A stretch of 10,087 nucleotides of DNA from Nitrospinaceae bacterium (GTDB lineage: Bacteria; Nitrospinota; Nitrospinia; Nitrospinales; VA-1), in NCBI GenBank assembly GCA_016763735.1, contig JAESTE010000190.1:1-10087 (forward strand). Reading direction: 5' to 3'. Both the position numbers and the translations under genes were made by a program. Shown here one piece after another: positions 1-5,663 of this stretch. Under the pieces are notes generated by a model. The model did not search any database and had not been told where the DNA came from. It saw nothing but the letters and a program-made list of their open reading frames with translations. The first letter of the stretch is position 1; each line of letters begins with the position of its first letter.

Positions 1-636
1 GCGATTTTCGATTTTGGCAATGGCTTTTTTATCTTTTTCTTCGGCGACCTTATGAGACTCGAAATGTGTCATGTCTGAGCTTGCGATAATCAAAACCGAT
101 TTTTTTGTTTGCTCTAAAGCTTTGACAATCCCTTCGCTTAATTTTTTGCAGATGGGAAAATCCACTTTTTTCAGACAGATAGGAACAATGAGGAATTTTT
201 TTTTGAGATATTGCAGAAATGGAAGCTGGGTTTCCAACGAATGCTCGAATTGATGTGCAGCAAGGTCAGGCTTTGCTATAGGAGTTTCTTTACATATTAT
301 GGTTGCCAGTTCTTCATCGATAGCAATATCGCCCATGGGCATAGACCATATACCCTCTGTCATTACCGAAATATTTTCACCGTGACCTGTATGATTCGGC
401 CCTAATAAAATTACTGTTTCTGGTATCTCGATTCGAGAATACACCGCACCCGCGACATCCCCGGAATAAATGAAGCCAGCGTGGGGAGACACCACTCCAA
501 TGGCCTTTCGCTTGTTCTTTGAAAGGTCACCTAAATGAGATGCTATTTTCTTTTCTAATTCGACCGGGTTTTCGGGGTAGAATTTTCCTGCTACTGCTGG
601 TGTGCGTTGATAGGATCGTTTTTTGGAAGGATTCAT
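1..636 (-). CDS. AmmeMemoRadiSam system protein B (MEMO1 family), 3'-truncated by window edge
   Basis: The reading frame is open from ATG 636 to the window edge, giving 212 N-terminal residues; family members are usually about 260-300, so the C-terminal part lies outside. Family motifs are in order: SPHAGFIYSG (residues 50-59, His52), LLGPNHTG (78-85, His82), FEHSLETQLPF (130-140) and SSDMTHF (186-192, Asp188 and His191). The His residues match metal-binding positions of human MEMO1; the Cys ligand expected further on is not in view. The fold is related to extradiol dioxygenases. In bacteria the protein belongs to the AmmeMemoRadiSam set (AMMECR1 domain, MEMO, radical SAM), whose reaction is unsettled; the two partners are not in this window. 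The Shine-Dalgarno AGAGGA lies about 10 bases before the ATG, inside a hairpin. The upstream 123-residue gene is on the same strand 74 bases away, so the two may be co-transcribed. The family call is confident; the role is not. Confidence 0.9.
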   Translation of the reverse strand, partial: MNPSKKRSYQRTPAVAGKFYPENPVELEKKIASHLGDLSKNKRKAIGVVSPHAGFIYSGDVAGAVYSRIEIPETVILLGPNHTGHGENISVMTEGIWSMPMGDIAIDEELATIICKETPIAKPDLAAHQFEHSLETQLPFLQYLKKKFLIVPICLKKVDFPICKKLSEGIVKALEQTKKSVLIIASSDMTHFESHKVAEEKDKKAIAKIENR

Positions 637-645
637 TTTAGGCTA

Positions 646-679
646 TCCTCTTTCTTGCGAACTCCAAGTTGAAAGAGGA
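646..679 (-). promoter_or_regulatory. Inverted repeat enclosing the Shine-Dalgarno of the MEMO gene
   Basis: On the minus strand, TCCTCTTTC (679-671) and GAAAGAGGA (654-646) are perfect 9-bp complementary arms around a 16-base loop. The loop itself contains AACT-TGG-AGTT, and a TTG/CAA pair could extend the stem. The 3' arm contains the AGAGGA Shine-Dalgarno, followed by nine bases and the ATG at 636. In mRNA the stem would hide the ribosome-binding site. This suggests translational control or coupling of the MEMO gene; the structure is predicted by eye only. Confidence 0.55.
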
Positions 680-710
680 AGACATTTGCCAAGATAAAAA
701 GGTCAGTGGT

Positions 711-1082
711 TTAGAAAATAAGCCCGTTTTTCTTAAGCCAGTCCTCGGTGTTAAACTTTTTGTTGGAAAATTCCTGGAATGCGATTTCTTTTTTGGAAAG
801 CTGTTGCCCATCGATAAACTGAGTCTTTTTAGGCGACTTCCTGCTCGCGCGTTTCTTGGGGGCCGGTTGTTCTTCGGTGAGTTCTTCTTCCACTTCCAAC
901 TCAAGCGAGTCGGTCAACACTTCCATTTTAAGGACAAGAACCATAAAACTTTTTGGGCAGATTTCATCGTTTTTTTGGATTTCCGCAACAATTTCTTTCA
1001 CCTTAGGCGATGTCATTACCGCTTCCGTAATGGCTTTGGATAACTTTTCAAAACTGCGTTCAGCCCCGTCGGATTCACTCAC
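711..1082 (-). CDS. Hypothetical 123-residue charged protein upstream of the MEMO gene
   Basis: I do not recognise this protein. It starts at GTG 1082 with a good Shine-Dalgarno (AAGGGGG, about 7 bases upstream) and ends at TAA 711. Residues 1-60 look like an amphipathic helical domain (for example SKAITEAVMTSPKVKEIVAE). There follows an acidic stretch (LELEVEEELTEEQ, about 60-72), then a basic Lys/Arg/Ser linker (PKKRASRKSPKK, about 75-86). The C-terminal module of about 35 residues ends FNTEDWLKKNGLIF. No signal peptide or membrane segment is visible. The acidic-basic linker suggests two small domains, or a nucleic-acid- or protein-binding tail, but no function can be named. It is the first gene of a possible two-gene unit with the MEMO gene, driven from the promoter at 1140-1168. 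The plus-strand frame across it (669-1043) is a shadow. Confidence 0.7.
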   Translation of the reverse strand: MSESDGAERSFEKLSKAITEAVMTSPKVKEIVAEIQKNDEICPKSFMVLVLKMEVLTDSLELEVEEELTEEQPAPKKRASRKSPKKTQFIDGQQLSKKEIAFQEFSNKKFNTEDWLKKNGLIF

Positions 1083-1139
1083 AAAATCCCCCTTTCGGTT
1101 TCAAAAAACGAATAATTTTTTATTGCTTGTACTTATCTA

Positions 1140-1168
1140 ACCTTAAACCTCAGCTATTCCCTTGTCAA
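1140..1168 (-). promoter_or_regulatory. Candidate sigma70 promoter for the 711-1082 gene
   Basis: On the minus strand a perfect -35 TTGACA (1168-1163) is followed after 17 bases by TAAGGT (1145-1140), a 3-of-6 match to the -10 consensus. The transcript would start near 1133 and have a leader of about 50 bases before GTG 1082. The -35 and spacing are good and the -10 is weak. Confidence 0.45.
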
Positions 1169-1195
1169 GAAGACCTTTGTAAAAGCATGAAAATG

Positions 1196-1215
1196 GAGGA
1201 TAAGTTATAATCCTC
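1196..1215 (+). promoter_or_regulatory. 6-bp inverted repeat overlapping a TATAAT, upstream of the membrane-protein gene
   Basis: GAGGAT (1196-1201) and ATCCTC (1210-1215) form a perfect dyad around an 8-base loop, and a consensus TATAAT lies at 1206-1211 within it. It is 110 bases before the ATG at 1326. No good -35 is found at 16-18 bases, so an activator-dependent promoter or a chance match are both possible. Confidence 0.25.
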
Positions 1216-1325
1216 GTTTCACAACGGGTGGTTATAAGAAGCCTGAATTATAGTCAAGGCGGATGTGGTTTTTAAACACTTTCTTTATTGTAAATAGGAA
1301 ATTTCATAGAAAAGGTTAACGCTTT

Positions 1326-1673
1326 ATGGGTTTTTTTTCAAATATTCTAGCTTCTCCGTCCCTCGTCTGGATCGTGGCGGCAATGGGGTTTTATTTGGTC
1401 AATATATTTCTGGGCCTGTTCATTGCCTTTCAGAAAAACACAGTCGATACTCGGAAAATACATAAATACCTGTTTTACTCCATTGCGTTCTGTTTGGTTT
1501 ACTTTCTTATTATGAATCAGACACATAACGAGAACACGTTGATAGATTATGCGGTGGTTCTTTACATAGTTGCACTCGTCCCCTTCAGCAAACGTTGGGA
1601 TGTTTTAGCGCACGCTCTGGTTGCGGGGATGGGGCTGATACTCCTGCCCCTGCTCATCGTCCTGCAAATGTAG
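1326..1673 (+). CDS. Small four-helix integral membrane protein, function unknown
   Basis: The protein has 115 residues, starting at ATG 1326 with a weak AAAGG about 10 bases upstream. Four hydrophobic segments are visible at roughly residues 13-35, 48-64, 71-87 and 96-114. The loop between the first two is basic and polar (QKNTVDTRKIHK), and there is no soluble domain. Histidines sit at the membrane-entry edge of helix 2 (His46, in TRKIHKYLFY), after helix 2 (His67) and at the start of helix 4 (His96). The RKIHKYL pattern resembles the heme-ligand helices of small b-type cytochrome membrane proteins, but this is only a resemblance and I do not assign a family. It stands alone on the plus strand, divergent from the 711-1082 gene, and a palindromic repeat with a T-rich run follows its stop. 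Confidence 0.75.
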   Translation: MGFFSNILASPSLVWIVAAMGFYLVNIFLGLFIAFQKNTVDTRKIHKYLFYSIAFCLVYFLIMNQTHNENTLIDYAVVLYIVALVPFSKRWDVLAHALVAGMGLILLPLLIVLQM

Positions 1674-1691
1674 CCTACATTCTCTATTAAA

Positions 1692-1782
1692 CCCCCTCAC
1701 CTCAATCCTCTCCCTCGTGGGGGAGAGGAGGAAGAAAAAATCCCTTCTCCCCTGGAGGGAGAAGGTTAGGATGAGGGGGGGG
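1692..1782. repeat. Compound palindromic intergenic repeat (REP/MITE-like)
   Basis: The element is an imperfect palindrome whose outer arms begin CCCCCTCACCT and end GGATGAGGGGG. It contains two inner hairpins: CCTCTCCC/GGGAGAGG (1707-1714 with 1721-1728) and a perfect 9-bp CCTTCTCCC/GGGAGAAGG (1743-1751 with 1757-1765). It could fold as one long stem or as a cruciform with two arms. Sequences of this CCCTCACC…CTCTCCC type are common dispersed intergenic repeats in bacterial genomes. It follows the stop at 1673 and precedes a T-rich stretch (from about 1783), so it may also end transcription of the membrane-protein gene. The open frame at 1717-1908 that crosses it is not a gene. Confidence 0.8.
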
Positions 1783-1883
1783 ATATTTCTTTTTTATACC
1801 TCATCTCACCTATTTGACAGGAAATCGGATAAATGCAAGAATTCTTCCGATCCGCAAAATAATAAATTTAATCCTACTTATGG

Positions 1884-2224
1884 ATGGAAAGTTCCGTTAA
1901 GGCTATAGAAAAAGAGACTGAACTCAAGCAGCAAAAATTGGTGGTCTTTTAATTGAATGGAAGAGAAGGTTGAAATTTCCGCCCTCTGATTTGATTCTCA
2001 AAGCGACGGAGTTTGAAGCGAGTCATCCCCAATGGGCCAATATTATTAAGAATTATTGGCAAGGTAAAATCCTGGAGTCAGTAGAAAATCCGATTCCTAA
2101 ACGAATCGCAGAAAAAACAGAAGGATATGATATTAGTAATTTGAAATTCGCCGGGGACGGCCCTATTGATATATCAACTTTTGTCGGACGTTTTGTCCTG
2201 CCACGTGCTGAGGGGAATAAATAA
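1884..2224 (+). pseudogene. Small hypothetical gene, apparently split by a one-base frameshift
   Basis: Two overlapping frames read as one protein. The first runs from ATG 1884 (MESSVKAIEKETELKQQK…) to a TAA at 1950-1952. The second is open from 1922 to TAA 2224 and reads …KIGGLLIEWKRRLKFPPSDL, then EFEASHPQWANIIKNYWQGK, ending VGRFVLPRAEGNK. They join naturally at the A run 1933-1937: one extra A, or a -1 slip on AAA, gives about 112 continuous residues. If the locus is not shifted, a gene from TTG 1970 (84 residues) is the alternative; an AGAGAAGG lies immediately before that TTG, too close for a good site. No family is recognised; the product looks soluble, with no signal peptide. The Shine-Dalgarno before 1884 is poor. 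It converges with the ferredoxin gene. Real decay, recoding and a base-calling error cannot be told apart here. Confidence 0.45.
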
Positions 2225-2249
2225 AAATAGTGGAAGACCAGCTTGCCGG

Positions 2250-2555
2250 TCAGTCTGCAATGGCGGCTTTGACGGTGATGTCGCCGTAGACTTTTACTCG
2301 ACAACCGAGTTTCTGGTGGTCTTCGAGTTTGTGGATTTTTTCAAAGAAAGTGCGCCCGTTGACGTTTTCCATAGGCTCAATTTCTACCACGCATTTGGCG
2401 CATAAACCCGTGCCTCGGCAATTGAGGAATTTGTTGAGGCCTTTATAAACCTCGGCATCATTATAAAGAGCTGCCTGCCGTAAATTGGCACCATAACCTG
2501 CTTTAAATTCAAAGGTCTCATCCGTTTCGGTATTGATGACTTTAATTTTTGGCAT
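2250..2555 (-). CDS. [2Fe-2S] ferredoxin
   Basis: The 101-residue protein is a single ferredoxin fold. Cluster ligands are Cys46, Cys52, Cys55 and Cys85 in a C-x5-C-x2-C-x29-C arrangement (NCRGTGLCAKC…KLGCRVKV). The C-x5-C-x2-C spacing is that of adrenodoxin-type rather than plant-type (C-x4-C-x2-C) ferredoxins. It is expected to be a soluble one-electron carrier in the cytoplasm; no redox partner is encoded nearby, so its donor and acceptor are unknown. ATG 2555 has an AAAGGG about 5 bases upstream. It is monocistronic: convergent with the 1884-2224 gene and with its own intergenic promoter region containing a symmetric dyad (2596-2613). The neighbouring cysDN operon lies upstream on the same strand, 257 bases away, with weak hairpins between. 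Confidence 0.93.
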   Translation of the reverse strand: MPKIKVINTETDETFEFKAGYGANLRQAALYNDAEVYKGLNKFLNCRGTGLCAKCVVEIEPMENVNGRTFFEKIHKLEDHQKLGCRVKVYGDITVKAAIAD

Positions 2556-2588
2556 GTTAACCCTTTAGATGTTTAGGTTTCGAGAGCG

Positions 2589-2620
2589 CTATTAATGCCC
2601 GATTACCCGGGCAATGTCAA
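2589..2620 (-). promoter_or_regulatory. Candidate ferredoxin promoter with an 18-bp dyad in the -35/-10 spacer
   Basis: On the minus strand a perfect TTGACA (2620-2615) precedes TAATAG (2594-2589) at 20 bp. Exactly centred in the spacer is the dyad TGCCCG-GGTAAT-CGGGCA (2613-2596). An over-long spacer with a central dyad is the hallmark of MerR-family operators such as SoxR. A more ordinary reading is CATTAA at 17 bp as the -10, with the dyad as a repressor site. The leader would be about 27 bases. No regulator gene is adjacent. Confidence 0.45.
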
Positions 2621-2754
2621 TCCTTAATTCTTTAAGATTTCTTCATCAGATGGGGGCTAATTTGTACCCTGAAAGCAACCCCCTTTATCCCATCGAACAA
2701 AACGTATTCTATTGTTCGAGTTGTCAGGGCGAAATCATTGAAACTCAACTATAA
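2614..2754 (+). CDS. Possible 46-residue ORF with a CxxC motif (doubtful)
   Basis: An open frame starts at ATG 2614, ends at TAA 2754, and contains NLYPESNPLYPIEQN followed by FYCSSCQGEIIE, so it has one CxxC pair like half a zinc ribbon. It has no Shine-Dalgarno, and its start overlaps the -35 of the opposite ferredoxin promoter. It could be a gene remnant or chance; the protein-like composition is the only support. Confidence 0.2.
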   Translation: MSILNSLRFLHQMGANLYPESNPLYPIEQNVFYCSSCQGEIIETQL

Positions 2755-2758
2755 AGAT

Positions 2759-2772
2759 AGACCTATTGGTCT
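2759..2772 (-). terminator. Weak hairpin downstream of cysN
   Basis: AGACC and GGTCT are perfect 5-bp arms around a 4-base loop, about 40 bases beyond the cysN stop. A second imperfect GC-rich stem (about 2773-2790) lies just before it on the transcript. The run that follows (ATCTTTATAG) is only mildly U-rich, so this is a weak terminator candidate. Confidence 0.25.
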
Positions 2773-2812
2773 GCGGAGCCTGCGCCTCGCTAAATGGAAT
2801 AATTATGCCCCA

Positions 2813-4606
2813 TTAGTATCTTTTTTCTTTCAGAAAGTCCTGTATTTTGGTCGATGCCGTTTTGGTATCTTGGGCTTCATCTAGAGACAGGGTGATATCG
2901 GGTTCGCCTGTAGGTTGTGAGGAGACCTGTATTTCTATCACCTGGTAAGGGTTCGCCAGTAGTCTGAGGTCTTCCTGATCTTCTTTATGGAAAGCGTTGG
3001 ATGTGGAAATCACCACATGCCCGGCATCGAGAAACAGTTTCGCTACTTCCCCGAGTCGCCTTGCAGACTCATCTTCAACAGTGGACTCGGTTAAATCAGC
3101 CGAGACACCCAGATTCACATTTCTACGATCTAAAAGGTAGCTCTGAAAATTGTTCTGAAAAAGACTGTGCTCAAGGGTCCTTGCCAAGGGTCCTTTTCCT
3201 GACCCCGGTTCGCCGGTGATGAGGATCAATGCGGCACGGTGTCCATTGCGATAAGCGCGTTCTTCTGGTTTGATATCGCTTTTAATCCAGTTGAAATCGC
3301 GGGTACGGACTTCATCTCTGAGTTTGTCTTCTTTGGTTGTCGGACTATAGGTGGTGATGATTCCGCCACCGCAAACATCATATTCATCGACCAATACAAA
3401 ACGTCCTGTGGTCGCGATTGACCCGAAAAGATCGAAAGCCACTGGAGATCTCGTTTTAAGTGTCAGTTCCGCGACATCATTTTTTGCTATGTAGTCTTGA
3501 TTGCTTAATGTCTCAAGAGTGGAGGCATCAATGGCTTTTTTAAATTCATGGACTTCGCATTCCACTTCTTGAGTGTTCAGCTTGATTGTGAATTTACGGC
3601 CCTTTTCCAGATTGCGTTTTCCCATCCAGAAAACATTGGCATCGAAAGTTGTAGAAACGATAGGTAGCTCATCCATCAAAGTACAAACATCTCCACGCTC
3701 GACAAAAATCTGTTCATCCAAAGTGAACCCGATGGACTCCGAAGAAGTTGCTGCGCTGGGTTGTTCGGGTACGCTCCAGGCTTCGATGGTTTTAACGACG
3801 GCCTGCTTGTTTGAGGGTGAGAAGATAACACGGTCTCCTACCTTTAGCTTGCCTGATTCCACACGCCCGGCAATGATTCTGCGTTCGTCAAATTTATAGA
3901 CGTCTTGCACGGGAAAGCGAAAGGGAAGATGATCGGGTCTCGGTTTTTTCTCGAACTGATCCAGCATATTTAAAACAGTGGGGCCTTTGTACCAGGGCAT
4001 TTCATCTTTTAGTGCGGCAATATTGACACCCAACTTTGCTGAAACGGGGATAAATTCTCTCGCTTCGACTCCTAATGACTCTAAAAATTTGGAGTACTCC
4101 GTTTTGATTTTGGAATACACTTTTTCGTCGTATCCCACCAAATCCATTTTGTTGATGACCACCGCCACCTGTGTGAGACCTAGTAGTTTAAGAATATAAC
4201 CGTGGCGGCGAGATTGCTCTTGCACCCCTTCTTTGGCATCAATGAGAAGAAGCGCGGCTTCTGCATCGGCAGCACCGGTTACCATATTTTTCAGAAACTC
4301 TTTATGCCCCGGAGCATCGATGATGACGTATTTTCTTTTTGGGGTATGAAAGAAGATTTGTGAGGTATCGATGGTGATACCCTGTTCCTGTTCTTCTTGC
4401 AATGCATCGAGTAGGAAGGCAAACTCGAAATCTTTTCCCTGCTGATTGCAGATGTCTTTGACGAAGTCGATTTTCCCTTCAGGGAGGCTCCCCGTATCCG
4501 ACAGCAGGCGGCCTACTAAAGTAGATTTGCCGTGATCCACATGACCTACGATAACCATCCGCATCAAGCGGCTGGAAAGTTCTTGCGCGTTTCCGTTATT
4601 GCCCAT
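2813..4606 (-). CDS. cysN: Sulfate adenylyltransferase large subunit (CysN GTPase) with degenerate C-terminal APS-kinase-like domain
   Basis: This is the GTPase subunit of ATP sulfurylase; with CysD it makes adenosine 5'-phosphosulfate (APS) from sulfate and ATP in the cytoplasm, driven by GTP hydrolysis. The 597 residues contain an EF-Tu-like G domain with GHVDHGKST (21-29), GITID (76-80), DAPGH (97-101), NKMD (152-155) and SAK (189-191), then beta-barrel domains to about residue 440. Residues 458-597 resemble APS kinase (CysC/NodQ type), but the key residues are gone. Walker A reads GEPGSGKGP (465-473) where GLSGSGKST is normal; DGDN is DRRN (493-496); the FISP region reads STSNAF (534-539); and the substrate-lid segment with KGLYKKAR and FTGID is absent. 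The kinase part is therefore probably inactive and structural or regulatory. The gene begins directly after the cysD stop, and its GAGGG Shine-Dalgarno lies within the cysD end. The G-domain function is certain; loss of kinase function is inference. Confidence 0.96.
   Translation of the reverse strand: MGNNGNAQELSSRLMRMVIVGHVDHGKSTLVGRLLSDTGSLPEGKIDFVKDICNQQGKDFEFAFLLDALQEEQEQGITIDTSQIFFHTPKRKYVIIDAPGHKEFLKNMVTGAADAEAALLLIDAKEGVQEQSRRHGYILKLLGLTQVAVVINKMDLVGYDEKVYSKIKTEYSKFLESLGVEAREFIPVSAKLGVNIAALKDEMPWYKGPTVLNMLDQFEKKPRPDHLPFRFPVQDVYKFDERRIIAGRVESGKLKVGDRVIFSPSNKQAVVKTIEAWSVPEQPSAATSSESIGFTLDEQIFVERGDVCTLMDELPIVSTTFDANVFWMGKRNLEKGRKFTIKLNTQEVECEVHEFKKAIDASTLETLSNQDYIAKNDVAELTLKTRSPVAFDLFGSIATTGRFVLVDEYDVCGGGIITTYSPTTKEDKLRDEVRTRDFNWIKSDIKPEERAYRNGHRAALILITGEPGSGKGPLARTLEHSLFQNNFQSYLLDRRNVNLGVSADLTESTVEDESARRLGEVAKLFLDAGHVVISTSNAFHKEDQEDLRLLANPYQVIEIQVSSQPTGEPDITLSLDEAQDTKTASTKIQDFLKEKRY
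3172..3195. repeat. 11-bp direct repeat within the APS-kinase-like P-loop
   Basis: CAAGGGTCCTT occurs at 3172-3182 and again at 3185-3195, a period of 13. On the coding strand the copy at 3185-3195 encodes the altered Walker A end (GKGPL), and the other copy encodes ARTLE just after it. The period is not a multiple of three, so the two copies are read in different frames. Confidence 0.85.
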
Positions 4607-5413
4607 TTACATATACCCTCGGGCTCGCAGTTTCTGCATGGCATAGGTATCTTCCTGATCCTGTGCCCTACCGGAGCGCTCTGATGTTGTTGTGGCGTGT
4701 TTTAACTCTTCAACGATTTCTTCCACGTTTTTGGCATTGGAATCTATGGTGCCAGTGCAAGGTGCACAGCCTAATGACCGGTAACGCTTTCCTTCCGGAG
4801 TTGCGAAATAGAGAACGATGATGGGAATTTTCTCCCGTAAAATATATTCCCACACATTCAACTCTGTCCAATGAAGAATGGGGTGGATGCGCATGTGCGT
4901 GTCGTCCGGAAATGTAGTTTTATATTGATCCCATAACTCGGGCGGCTGATCTTTGAAATTCCATTCAAAGTTTTTATCCCGTGGCGAGAAATATCTTTCC
5001 TTGGCGCGAGTGCCTTCTTCATCGCGGCGGATTCCGAGAATGAGTCCGGTGTAGTGATACTCGTCCATTATGCATTGCAGGCCCTGGGTTTTAAGGGCTT
5101 CACAGCAAACGATACGTCCTTTTTCGTGGTTCATGCCTTCATCTAAAGCTTTCTGGTTTTTACCGACTACCAGGTTCAGTCCCCACTTCTTGGCATAATG
5201 ATCACGGTATTCGATCATAGCTGGAATTTTATAAGTGGTGTCTATATGAACCAAAGGGATGGGGCAATGTCCAAAAAAGGCCTTACATGCAAGCCAAACC
5301 AATATCGTAGAATCCTTACCAATCGACCATAGCATGGCAAGGTTTTTAAAATTTTTATAGGCCTCACGGAGTATAAAAATGCTCTGATTTTCAAGTTCGT
5401 CTAAATGATCCAT
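4607..5413 (-). CDS. cysD: Sulfate adenylyltransferase small subunit (CysD)
   Basis: This is the catalytic subunit of the heterodimeric ATP sulfurylase, which adenylates sulfate to APS, the first step of sulfate assimilation. It belongs to the PAPS-reductase-like ATP pyrophosphatase fold. Visible motifs are the PP-loop SIGKDS (30-35), GIRRDEEGTRAKER (127-140), HPILHWTELNVWEY (177-190) and LGCAPCTG (214-221). The N-terminus, DHLDELENQSIFILREAY, is the usual CysD start, which supports ATG 5413, although the Shine-Dalgarno-like AAAGGA is about 13 bases away. At 268 residues it is shorter than E. coli CysD (about 302), yet all core motifs are present. The stop TAA (4607-4609) abuts the cysN ATG, so translation is probably coupled. 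Its leader contains a long hairpin repeat. The cysteine pathway product is used by the upstream cysS gene. Confidence 0.96.
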   Translation of the reverse strand: MDHLDELENQSIFILREAYKNFKNLAMLWSIGKDSTILVWLACKAFFGHCPIPLVHIDTTYKIPAMIEYRDHYAKKWGLNLVVGKNQKALDEGMNHEKGRIVCCEALKTQGLQCIMDEYHYTGLILGIRRDEEGTRAKERYFSPRDKNFEWNFKDQPPELWDQYKTTFPDDTHMRIHPILHWTELNVWEYILREKIPIIVLYFATPEGKRYRSLGCAPCTGTIDSNAKNVEEIVEELKHATTTSERSGRAQDQEDTYAMQKLRARGYM

Positions 5414-5460
5414 TTAATTCAATAATTCCTTTAATTTAATGAGATCTTTACAGGTTCTCA

Positions 5461-5520
5461 GGTACTTCGACAAACTCAGAATAACCCATGCAGTTGTTAT
5501 GCTGAACTTGTCGAAGTATC
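5461..5520. repeat. 60-bp dispersed palindrome (TACTTCGACAA type) in the probable cysD leader
   Basis: The arms 5461-5485 and 5496-5520 surround a 10-base loop. They pair at 21 of 25 positions by Watson-Crick rules. Read as minus-strand RNA, two more pairs are G-U and two are mismatches, so the RNA hairpin is stronger in the cysD direction than in the other. The TACTTCGACAA…GTTCAGCAT sequence is a common kind of intergenic bacterial repeat. It lies between the candidate cysD promoter and the cysD ATG. Confidence 0.8.
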
Positions 5521-5568
5521 TTGTCTTTCCTAATTATGCAAAGCTCTCCAATTTTAATGGGAAAATTC

Positions 5569-5597
5569 ACTTTATCCTGATTTTTCAATAGAATCAA
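5569..5597 (-). promoter_or_regulatory. Candidate sigma70 promoter for cysDN
   Basis: On the minus strand TTGATT (5597-5592) and TAAAGT (5574-5569) are 17 bp apart, each matching consensus at 4 of 6 positions. Transcription would start near 5562 and give a leader of about 150 bases that includes the 5461-5520 hairpin. This is a moderate match only. No known riboswitch fold was recognised in the leader. Confidence 0.35.
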
Positions 5598-5663
5598 GGG
5601 GGATGGAGATTTTACGGGAAATTAAAAGAATGCGCAATAGGAATGCTACATTTTTGGAGCTTT

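Noticed and set aside
669..1043. Plus-strand open frame of 124 codons
   Set aside because: It is antisense to the 711-1082 gene, which has a strong Shine-Dalgarno and promoter. Its Phe/Leu-rich translation is typical of a shadow of a Lys/Glu-rich gene.
1717..1908. Plus-strand open frame of 63 codons
   Set aside because: It starts inside the palindromic repeat and reads through hairpin sequence; no ribosome site or protein-like composition.
5414..5663. Possible riboswitch or T-box upstream of cysD
   Set aside because: The only strong structure is the dispersed repeat hairpin; no T-box, SAM or other known conserved core could be recognised.
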